DNA from: Lachnospiraceae bacterium
GTDB taxonomy: Bacteria; Bacillota; Clostridia; Lachnospirales; Lachnospiraceae
Assembly (NCBI GenBank): GCA_024699645.1
Contig: JAILPE010000115.1
Span: forward strand, 1-38,773
Length of the DNA stretch: 38,773 nucleotides
Reading direction: 5' to 3'
Under the pieces are notes generated by a model. That model did not search any database. It had not been told where the DNA came from and saw only the letters and a list, made by a program, of their open reading frames with translations. Shown here in pieces: positions 29,401 to 36,458 of the stretch. Position 1 is the first letter of the stretch. Each line of letters starts with the position of its first letter. Position numbers and translations under genes: made by a program.

Positions 29401-32400
29401 CTGAATGTATGCCGGCGCAGCCCGATATAGCGCTTCCCGCTATAACATCGATCGGTACATCGATTATTCCGCTGGCAGCTATGGTGACAGAAAACAACGA
29501 TACCGAAGCATATGCTACTGTTACGTTCTATAATCCGAGCACGCTTGTCATCAATAATGTGAGTCTTGATTATGCCAACGGACGTGTTATAGAACAGTGG
29601 GAAGACGGTAAGTTCTACTATGCAAGGATCCGTGTACAGAATCCTTCGAGATATCTCAGCAGTTACCGTATTACCGGAATACGTTACTCACTCCGCGGAG
29701 AAACGAAAACCTATGAGAGAGAGTTCACAGAGGAGGCACAGAGGATTCCGCTTAGGGTAGAATTCTTTAAGCCGGTAAGAACAGTGGGCGATTTTATTGA
29801 TATTTCAGCTGATCTTGAACAGAATTATATGCTCGGTAACGATATTGATTTTACAGGTTACTTTGCGGCAGATTTTGTTGTCGGTGCGAAAACAACGGAC
29901 GGAACTCTTGATTCAAAATATACCCAAGAGGACGATGATAGATGCTTTTCGGGTAAGTTTGACGGTAGGAACCATGCGATCCGGAATATAGATGTCGGAA
30001 ATGTGGGATTTGTTTTCAGTAAGGTTTCAGGATCTATTTCGAATCTTAAGGTTGAGAATATACACACAATGAATCAGGAGATATACGGAGCTACACTTTC
30101 AACGGCGAAGTATATGGGACTTGTCGGAATATTCAGGCAGGGAGCCAGTCTTGACAATGTTCATGTTGACGGGGCACGTTTTGAGAATATCACACAGTTC
30201 TGTGGTGTACTTCTTGCTCGAAACTTCTTTGAGAACAAGATCACCAATTGTTCCGTTCGAAATGTATATCTTTCTACAGGATTGCCTTCGGAAAATTCGA
30301 CTGCGGCATCCGTCGGATGTCTTGTAGGACATAACGACCTTGGTTTGATAATAAACAACTGTTATGTAGATAATTATGAGATCAATGCCAAACAGGCCGG
30401 TGATGTATACGGAATAGGCGGAGCGGTAGGATATACCATAAACGGAATCAAGCTTGAAAATGTTTATGCAGTCAGAGGTAAGATCAATACATATTATTCG
30501 AATGTTGGCGGACTTGTAGGTTCTGTTCAATCCATAAATGATGTTTCAACATCGAGTAAATCGAATTATTATACAAATGAGTATTTCATAAAGAATTACT
30601 ATACCGATTGCGAGATCTATACAATGGCCAATAATATCGGAGGTGTCATCGGATACACATCGAAGCTTTCGGGATGGGACTATAACTATGGTATTGCATT
30701 CGGAAGAATAGTTCCAAAGAGTAATTCGGTTGACCTTGCAACATTGGGTCCTATTGTCGGATACTATTCTGAAACACCGGTTGACGACAAATCGGGTCTC
30801 AGACTCGGAAAGAACCAGTATGTATATTCGGATTACGAAATCGGAGGAACACCTTTCGTACCGCACTCCGGAGATGAAACAGAAACATCAAGAAATGCAT
30901 ATTTCAAGACGTTGTCATACGGCGAGATCACCACGTCGGAGATTGTAAACGGTTCGCAGACATACGGCTGGGAGGATGCACTCTTAAGACCCAGACTTGC
31001 ATGGAAGGGTAATTATGAGATAGATGAAGAAGAGCTTCAGAAGGGAATACTGCCGAAGCTTTACTACAGCTATAAGGATGAGAACGGGGCTAATATGCTT
31101 CTTCCGGGTCAGCAGGATTTCTCGCTGAAGCCGGCGGAAATAGAGATAGTTGATGTAACAATAAGTGATTATAACGGGGACAATGCAAACTCAATTCCCA
31201 GAATAACTGCGAAATTTGAGCATGATAAATCAATCTGTGTAAACGGATACGATGAGAACAGCAATAAGGTTCTTACGTTTGAGGGTACTGAATGGTTTGA
31301 ACCGGAAGCAAACGTTACGGTAACTTCCGGACAACCTGATGAAAGCGGAAGAATCGTTACCACTGTAACAGGACTGTTAAAATTAAAGGGCGACGATGAT
31401 GGTGTTGTGTTTGCTGTGGATAAGTATTTTATTAAATCCATTCGATACAAAAAGTCATCTGTTGCTACAATGTCGGCGATTGAGGCACAGACAGCCATTA
31501 CAGGAGGAGCAGATTCGTCGCTTCTGGTGGACAAAGAAAGAGAAATATATTACGAGATCAAAGGTATTAATTCCGGTTGGATATATATTTCGAGTGCAGA
31601 CGACTGGAACGCAAAGATGTCGGCAAACAAATACGGACTTAAGGGATTCAATATCTATTTGACGGGAGACCTTGAATTTAACGACACGATAAACAACGCT
31701 CAAATGAACGTAGTTGTTAACAATATAATCGGAAAAAAACTGGGCATGAGCGGTGACCTGGAAAATGCCGATGGTACTTATAATACGGCAAATACTGTCA
31801 CGATCAAGAATGTAAATATTTATAAGGACGATGAATCCGGAAATGCATCGAGTTTCATTGAACAGGTTCTCGGTAAAATGGAGGGTATCACATTTGAGAA
31901 TTGCTCCGTTTCACAGACCTATAAGAAGGCTGTAACCGAGAAAAAGGTATCCAATAAAACGGCTCTTATCGGAATCGTTAACGGTAAGATCAACTGCGTA
32001 ACGATGAAAAATATCGATATTACTGCATTCAGATCTGCCAATATCGCACCGATAGCGTTTGCATATGGTGTCAGCACGAACATCGAGATATCCGATATCA
32101 ATGTTGTTCAGCATAAAGCCGGCAGTTATATAAGCACATATTCAAACAGGGGTGGCTATGTTTCGTTCATGGGTAAGTTCGCCGGCATAGACGGACTTAA
32201 TGCAGAAAGGATCTACATTGACGCTTCCGGTGCATACATCGGAGGAATCGTCGGAAACCAGCTCGGTGGTACATACTTGTGGAATATCAACGCGAAAGAT
32301 ATTGTTGCCTTCTCAAGATCGAGTTCAAGCTTTGTCGGTGGTATCATAGGTAGTGCAAAAGACAGAGGTATCAGACAACGTGCCGGTATGCTGCATATCG

Positions 32401-35400
32401 AAGACGTCTTTGTAAGAGGAGGATCTTACATAGGCGGTATTGCAGGACGCCTTTTCTTAGGCGGATGGGACAGTGACGGATACAGAAGAGTTACGGGAAC
32501 AGGAATCAGTGCACTGAATGATTACTATGCTCTCGACCTCGGTACCTCATCATCGAATTCTGTAAGATCGTGGGTAAAGAGAGGCTTTGTCGCTTCGATG
32601 ACCAATGGTTCGTACGTTGGCGGTTCGATAGGTATCGGCGGAGCTTGGAAGACAACGGTCGAAGATACGTCAGTATTCGGAGGAACATATACGGGCGGTA
32701 TTGTCGGGCTTTACGCAGCAATCGATTGTGATGTGCGCAACAGTTTTATATCACACTGGTATGAAAAGGTCGGTGGAAATTCACTTAATTCCATTACAGC
32801 AGATAACTGGCCGTCAATGGCATACAGACCCGGAGATAGTTATAAGAATTTGTATAGTAATGATATATCCGGAAAAACTTACACGTCATACGTGACAAAT
32901 AAGACAAATGTTGACAATCATTTTACTGACCATGATGCAGAACAGGATGTCGGAGAAGGAAAGTATTTTGACTGGAAGGATAGTGTCATGACCAATGTCA
33001 ATGCCGAATCAGATAATGCGGTAAAGACTTTGCGAGGTGATTTCTGGAATCAGGCTACATGGGGAATGACTTCTTACAGTAAGAATTTTGGAGTGCAGGA
33101 AAGAACAAACGGAAGATCGGGAATAGTAATCAACAAACTTAAAGACCGACTTCCGAGTGACATGCAGGCAAGTGACAAAACTCCCATAGGTAACCTTTCT
33201 TCAGACCGTATGTTGACATACCTGACTTACGCATCTGTATATAATGCATTGAACTCAACGTGTAATGATTATATCGGAGGAATTGCGGGTCGAGGAACCT
33301 CTATAAGAGGAGCTGCTGTTCTTGACAGCATGGTATACTCGCCTAAATCGACCTTTGTCGGTGGTATTGCAGGCGGAGCGGCTTATTATGACGGAAACTA
33401 CACCAGCATGGGCGGTTACTATTCGTTGATGGTAGGGAATACTCATGTTGTCGGTGGTAAAAATGTCGGAGGCGTTTTCGGAGAAACTTACAGGTATAAT
33501 ACCGTGCGTGTGTTTGTAGACGAAAAGACCATTGTAGAAGGAAGAACATACACGGCATCCGGAAGAGACGGAACAAATGTCGGAGGTATCGCGGGATATG
33601 TACGTATGGGATCGTCTTCGGCATCTGAGCATCCGCAGTTTGATTACATCATAAGCGGAGCCACTGTTATTGGTAATAATAAGGTTGCCGGAATGATCGG
33701 ATATATGAACGTAGATTTCTATACTGATGAATCCGAATCAGGCTGGGCAATGCTCGGTAAAGTTATCGTCAACGGAACGGATATCAACAAGGGTGACCTT
33801 ATTATAAACAAGGATTCCGATATTAATTATATTAACAAGTCGGTTATACTTGGTACGTCAACCATTGAGGCCATATCAAATCCTGTTGATACAACAACAA
33901 ATACCATTGTTGCAAATGCTACTGCATCGACTAAAAAGACTGCCTCGATGTACTGGACTCCTTTAACTCCAAACAGACAGACCAGATTGCAAGTCATAGA
34001 CGCTGCAGATCTGAAGAATAAGGCAACTTATACCGGCAAGCTGGGAATGGCTGATTCGAGTGGAATCACGAGCGGTAATTATAAAGACAAGATGTTCATT
34101 TATGATAAACTTGGAGACGGATACTTGCCATACTTTTCTATGGGAGCAGTTATTCAGAGCAATTTTGATCAAGGTAAAGTAGGTATGTTCCCCGGAACAG
34201 ACAGTTCAGGTAAATCAAGAACCGTAATGCTTCCTATACCGGGAATCAGCACGGGATCGGGAAATGCAGGCAACGAAGTAAACGGTGCTTTGATATCCTT
34301 CCTGGGTATACCTGAAGCAAGGCTTTACACTTCCGGTGTAGATACGATCTCGGTTGACTTTAGCCATATCGATCCTACATATACATGGACGATCTCGATG
34401 GGCGACAAGGTGATCTCGGGAGTAGTTGATCAGAAGACGATCAGTTTCACGTATGACTTTGCTTCTGATGTGACGGTTGTTGTTTCGGGAGCCGACGGAG
34501 AAAAGGTAGTTGCATCTTCCGGTTCGGAACTTGCTAATTACGTTTCGGCAGCAGGCGGCTCATACAATATGATAACAGGCGAAGGAATTGTCAGAGGATC
34601 GGGAAGCAGTTCACTTCCTACCAGGTACGGAGATTATGTAAATCTCTACGACGGTAAAGCTCTTGAAAGAGACGGAAGTATAATCGATCTTGAGACGGGA
34701 GTTGTTACTTCGGCGGTTGACAGAGCAACATCGCTCGGTGACGAACGTACACCTGAACCTCTTGCAAAGGGTGAATTCGGTGGATTCAGAATTGAAACAT
34801 TTGCTTCATATTCTGTAACGACCAATGTCGCAACAGGCGAGAGCAGTATAAGAGATGAATTCCTCTTCTACACAGACGGTAAGACTCTGCAGAGTATCCG
34901 TACAAGTGAGAGAATCAAACCTGACAGCGTGATCCTTTACAGTGATCTCGAAAATACATATTTTGCAGCACTCGGTTCGGACAGAAAACTTAATGTTCTG
35001 CTTGATGGGGCATTTAAGGTTCCCGACGGCATAAGCGTTGAAAATATTTACGAGATGAGCAGCTCAAGAGAAATCAGAGCTCCGTACTGCATCATGAGAT
35101 ACTCTAACGGCGGTGTATGTGCGTTCAACTTCGTAACGGGAGAGATTCTGTACGAGAAGGATGCAAATCGCGGTTTGGCGGTCGGCGGAGGAAGCGCTTC
35201 GAGCGGAAGCAGCGCAATAAGCTTCTCACGTGCGATGGAACTTAATGATGCACTTAAGTCCGGCTCGATCAACCTTAAGGGAATCATTCTCGCTTCGCCG
35301 ATCGATAAGAATAACGGTGGAGCTGCGAGACCTGCAATAGACGGAGAATTCGTTGAAGGCGGTGCAAACAATCCGAACGGTAACTTCACATTTGTCAAAG

Positions 35401-36458
35401 AAGGTGAGGCTGTTAACGGAAATGCTACGGAAGTAGGAGAGATCGGTGCTGACGGACTTACTGTAATATCTGAAGAAAGTGAAAGGAACAAAGCCGAAAT
35501 TGCCGGAAACAGCAGCGGTAACGTCGGTGAGCCGGATGAAAAGAATGTTGGAGAACAGCCTGAGACAACAGAAGGCGGCGCAAGCTCTGACAGTTCTGAA
35601 TCAGGTGTGGCTATCGTGCCCGATCTGAGCGGTACGGCTACCGGAATCGAAGGCGCACTTCCTGTTGAAGGCGAAGTACCTTTAGGTAATTATGACGGAA
35701 ATACAATTAACGGAACAAATTCTCAGAATGGCAGTGTGGCCGTTGAGAATGGTGTGGTCATTGAGCCTATAGGCGGTGATCCGAATTCTCAGATCGGTTC
35801 GAACGTGGTCGAGAGTTCACTTGTAAGTGTCGATCCCAAGCTTCTTGCTTCAGTAGAATCCGAAGCATCCTCGCTTATTGAGGACGGAAGTATTTCAATC
35901 GAAACGATCACAGAAGTGCTCGGAACTACCGAAAGCGAAGCAAAAACAAAGCTTTACGGAGCTGCGGCGCAGATCGCTGACAGAGATGGTTTCTCGATCA
36001 GAGATGCTATCACGGAAGCGTACAAGGATATTGTCCTTAATCCGACGGAATATAAAGAGGAGCCGATAGCAGCACTCAAGCACACTGCAGAAACAGTGAA
36101 TGCTATAACGTTTAAGCGTGATCTTGAGATTGCTAAACAGACGCTCATGGGCGGTGATTCGATCGATCCTTCAACGCTCAACCTCGTAACCGTATTCAAT
36201 CCTGAAACGGGCGAGTATGAACTCTTTGATATGAATGAGCTTCTTGCAGGTGAAGAAGAGCAGTTGAAGTCGCTTGAAGAAAGACTTGCCGAAAGCGGTA
36301 GGTTTATCGATACTTCTCATGCATTTAGGTCGGGTGCGGAGAAATCAAAGGCATCACGTGATTACAACGGTTTCATCGCAGTTATAGCTGCGGTACTCCT
36401 TGCGGGAGGATTAACGTGTGCCCTGATCTATAAAAAGAGAAAGGAAGGAAGCAGATGA
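23451..36458 (+). CDS. giant double-anchored surface protein with Pro-rich stalk and beta-helix domains (4335 aa)
   Basis: The ATG at 23451 follows AGGAGG by about 9 bases. Order of parts: basic tail, membrane helix (about 6-28), shared module (about 35-235), Pro/Thr/acid-rich stalk (about 241-429), Fn3-like domains with a helical insertion (about 920-1045), then three regions of GLUG-like right-handed beta-helix repeats (about 1610-1990, 2105-2515, 2705-3415). An example pair is SNVGGLVGSV and TYTGGIVGLY. Then come beta strand-turn repeats (about 3610-3930), a Gly/Ser/Glu-rich linker, a helical segment and a C-terminal membrane helix (about 4305-4327) followed by KKRKEGSR. There is no LPxTG before this helix, so sortase linkage is not indicated. 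Both ends appear to be in the membrane, making a giant external loop. It may be the main surface element of the machine. Confidence 0.85.
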   Translation: MKKRGMGLFIAMGGIALVLIVASIFLIVSGSYTARLVLVNDGFFVGETVRDSLYANDENAVMTSIPAITASQSDILYEKSGKYYLGDNYTPVSLNYPYVINNASAVMFTSNVDKLLTGTFEYVDSYENLYMSGGVTFNSDMERAYREDFILVDTGNGVYMNANKLTVGGALTTAGEVPANSFIRFLEDRVDYYYYEDDKLVYASISPVSRTATIETGSYSYSYIEFLEKLGLYSERKVKEKISPTPTPVPVNEESEDLPAPTREVIFVSDTSSGSGDDTDDELDKAEKSTSSDEGRKTSEQTTDPLPAGDDVRDDDGERESVTPDPAERPTRAPRPTSVPSIPEPAGDPLPAEDVDVVRVTPTPRPTATPLPTPTLIPPLEQTVSGGDPYVPEAPAPGGAAAAASPVKPPELIPKQETGNPQRPVYFTEWKKPVVHLGDITTGTYTIFLDNFHIENAQFIYKRYGVEIYVKKGTDENGELVYTKSVTGSGPLRLAQPFEPEEKYTLKVVLNYINAFGETVAEDIMQFGDVVVETKSRDFLDKLDLTFAKAKKAPNSFKINDLGIGIAVNKTNDKFIESVEYMGRFEITATNAADPNDVRILTLSSSELEKLRRGEKFNYESSRVFRSNSTYNYVIKIYDKTGALLKFDDGSGNGVESISGVFKTCTEAPNAVFRVLNNKIYDYTVAMRMTNSGNAGMKNIKYRITDINGNEVLTTVKYLTTVTGAGVTYTAPEGPLSEHLFTDAQVDGIFDSSAGASGINPNRMVEVATQFTDLSDQTVYKLQVIADYDIYDYDEADYEGGIVPESEKWHVGEVIGETRFTTASISSLGNLFLDNIIPETDENLNEGNLYMTLRLGDRTNDLLIDLLDDVTIGFYKNKKDENGVETGVYELDTDARISYILSDASETQYSDIKSVLSKTRPDELAEWEETANKAAQLAYDQVMNTAYADCYSEVRQNHKFIEIDEQGVEKEYTLDDYYSAAANAQTELNSGNYATEGDEYKILTAIVDKYSDALAEIESEAMTLLRTKADEAKTTAYEASMATHNIADPGQYYKNGEFSFGSSHAGYTEGTIDSLKELSPENTTGGVVPYKYKNELRIVVTGLSTNSTYNIKVKSKATVGTSGKESEVRTTLSRTSFKTYRKKARIKMDAYYAASDFISLFGVSIDDPDGAISSYPVTLTMMNRVGTTMGTRTFNGPQDTFDEIRFSGLTREEVYSIMFLAKEYNKGWTKASSEINKELFVNDNTETLMIVTHESIKADISLIGINEAYDLAPEVRVMVKRGTTSVTAGPITGKYSTEENGTPTTYLNKGSLGSGEYYIAGADGKDKLIYRTAVYTIDVDLGDESYNIIEPAIYPTRNRFTKYQLFEDEACTIPLSDASDPNARVEVTSDTSNGVARSRSYWTSNYIRLNKYLTGSVRVYLRATALNIGNAIGGASPKFNGVYMLTGVSFHKFGEKAYTANINAVLKDEYGQLGEGGVSTYYVRVYEKEGESVSSDSGYALVSERMHTWRELEKDEAREHTGDNCLLSMCEYDKYALDGKGEDLGQKTFVGGSKQIDTNFGVRVAYGKYYRLELWIKINNYNIRVGTSVFTSDRFIHSIEDENDLLDAYCHPSDSYIVTKDLKINIANIYNTKQFDGVLDFNGHTLVHTSNEYLIHTLGAYGEVKNIVYEKGVGDPNVYDNLKNVRGITYANYGRIDNVIINYKNRIETIWITDENGNRVRSARNASDFRESSYIQGMCSYANYPTGIIENFCVNVEEDIYLYGGNGLGLVTYINYGLVRNGYSCSTTGAKIHQLALQSDYEIIFENKTTAKTNYTTSYYTGGLVRQNIGGIIESTFGLVDMDLKADTTDGRYKKGAVLCGKNDGFVRNSFSAAKVLTLNESDATVSNPYYEAKQGRSPAVRNFIEGNNIYGYSKNVYHYGMGLDYGICLDYRGFDYDSVEIRKEILYDVNWYKSLFESDDITRPGQWDYDYVARNCYPHVRLPECMPAQPDIALPAITSIGTSIIPLAAMVTENNDTEAYATVTFYNPSTLVINNVSLDYANGRVIEQWEDGKFYYARIRVQNPSRYLSSYRITGIRYSLRGETKTYEREFTEEAQRIPLRVEFFKPVRTVGDFIDISADLEQNYMLGNDIDFTGYFAADFVVGAKTTDGTLDSKYTQEDDDRCFSGKFDGRNHAIRNIDVGNVGFVFSKVSGSISNLKVENIHTMNQEIYGATLSTAKYMGLVGIFRQGASLDNVHVDGARFENITQFCGVLLARNFFENKITNCSVRNVYLSTGLPSENSTAASVGCLVGHNDLGLIINNCYVDNYEINAKQAGDVYGIGGAVGYTINGIKLENVYAVRGKINTYYSNVGGLVGSVQSINDVSTSSKSNYYTNEYFIKNYYTDCEIYTMANNIGGVIGYTSKLSGWDYNYGIAFGRIVPKSNSVDLATLGPIVGYYSETPVDDKSGLRLGKNQYVYSDYEIGGTPFVPHSGDETETSRNAYFKTLSYGEITTSEIVNGSQTYGWEDALLRPRLAWKGNYEIDEEELQKGILPKLYYSYKDENGANMLLPGQQDFSLKPAEIEIVDVTISDYNGDNANSIPRITAKFEHDKSICVNGYDENSNKVLTFEGTEWFEPEANVTVTSGQPDESGRIVTTVTGLLKLKGDDDGVVFAVDKYFIKSIRYKKSSVATMSAIEAQTAITGGADSSLLVDKEREIYYEIKGINSGWIYISSADDWNAKMSANKYGLKGFNIYLTGDLEFNDTINNAQMNVVVNNIIGKKLGMSGDLENADGTYNTANTVTIKNVNIYKDDESGNASSFIEQVLGKMEGITFENCSVSQTYKKAVTEKKVSNKTALIGIVNGKINCVTMKNIDITAFRSANIAPIAFAYGVSTNIEISDINVVQHKAGSYISTYSNRGGYVSFMGKFAGIDGLNAERIYIDASGAYIGGIVGNQLGGTYLWNINAKDIVAFSRSSSSFVGGIIGSAKDRGIRQRAGMLHIEDVFVRGGSYIGGIAGRLFLGGWDSDGYRRVTGTGISALNDYYALDLGTSSSNSVRSWVKRGFVASMTNGSYVGGSIGIGGAWKTTVEDTSVFGGTYTGGIVGLYAAIDCDVRNSFISHWYEKVGGNSLNSITADNWPSMAYRPGDSYKNLYSNDISGKTYTSYVTNKTNVDNHFTDHDAEQDVGEGKYFDWKDSVMTNVNAESDNAVKTLRGDFWNQATWGMTSYSKNFGVQERTNGRSGIVINKLKDRLPSDMQASDKTPIGNLSSDRMLTYLTYASVYNALNSTCNDYIGGIAGRGTSIRGAAVLDSMVYSPKSTFVGGIAGGAAYYDGNYTSMGGYYSLMVGNTHVVGGKNVGGVFGETYRYNTVRVFVDEKTIVEGRTYTASGRDGTNVGGIAGYVRMGSSSASEHPQFDYIISGATVIGNNKVAGMIGYMNVDFYTDESESGWAMLGKVIVNGTDINKGDLIINKDSDINYINKSVILGTSTIEAISNPVDTTTNTIVANATASTKKTASMYWTPLTPNRQTRLQVIDAADLKNKATYTGKLGMADSSGITSGNYKDKMFIYDKLGDGYLPYFSMGAVIQSNFDQGKVGMFPGTDSSGKSRTVMLPIPGISTGSGNAGNEVNGALISFLGIPEARLYTSGVDTISVDFSHIDPTYTWTISMGDKVISGVVDQKTISFTYDFASDVTVVVSGADGEKVVASSGSELANYVSAAGGSYNMITGEGIVRGSGSSSLPTRYGDYVNLYDGKALERDGSIIDLETGVVTSAVDRATSLGDERTPEPLAKGEFGGFRIETFASYSVTTNVATGESSIRDEFLFYTDGKTLQSIRTSERIKPDSVILYSDLENTYFAALGSDRKLNVLLDGAFKVPDGISVENIYEMSSSREIRAPYCIMRYSNGGVCAFNFVTGEILYEKDANRGLAVGGGSASSGSSAISFSRAMELNDALKSGSINLKGIILASPIDKNNGGAARPAIDGEFVEGGANNPNGNFTFVKEGEAVNGNATEVGEIGADGLTVISEESERNKAEIAGNSSGNVGEPDEKNVGEQPETTEGGASSDSSESGVAIVPDLSGTATGIEGALPVEGEVPLGNYDGNTINGTNSQNGSVAVENGVVIEPIGGDPNSQIGSNVVESSLVSVDPKLLASVESEASSLIEDGSISIETITEVLGTTESEAKTKLYGAAAQIADRDGFSIRDAITEAYKDIVLNPTEYKEEPIAALKHTAETVNAITFKRDLEIAKQTLMGGDSIDPSTLNLVTVFNPETGEYELFDMNELLAGEEEQLKSLEERLAESGRFIDTSHAFRSGAEKSKASRDYNGFIAVIAAVLLAGGLTCALIYKKRKEGSR
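24171..24740 (+). other. Pro/Thr/acid-rich stalk segment of the 4335-aa protein
   Basis: About 190 residues starting ISPTPTPVPV, through acidic Asp/Ser stretches, to TPTPRPTATPLPTPTLIPP and a final Ala/Pro part. Such sequences stay extended and are typical of wall-spanning linkers. It takes the same place after the membrane-proximal module as the Gly-X-Y and Gly-Gly-X runs of the other two proteins. Confidence 0.85.
28270..33700 (+). repeat. GLUG-like beta-helix repeat regions
   Basis: Short units with the pattern 'I.N..v.n..v.......vGGlvG...' recur many times, for example VGCLVGHNDLGLIINNCYV, IGGAVGYTINGIKLENVYA and VGGIAGYVRMG. They fit the GLUG motif family that builds right-handed beta-helices in surface proteins. 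Three blocks are separated by sandwich-like inserts at about 29430-29760 and 31080-31560. Confidence 0.75.

Noticed and set aside
36300-36458. Sortase anchor at the end of the 4335-residue protein
   Set aside because: The membrane helix and basic end are there, but no LPxTG-like motif precedes them.
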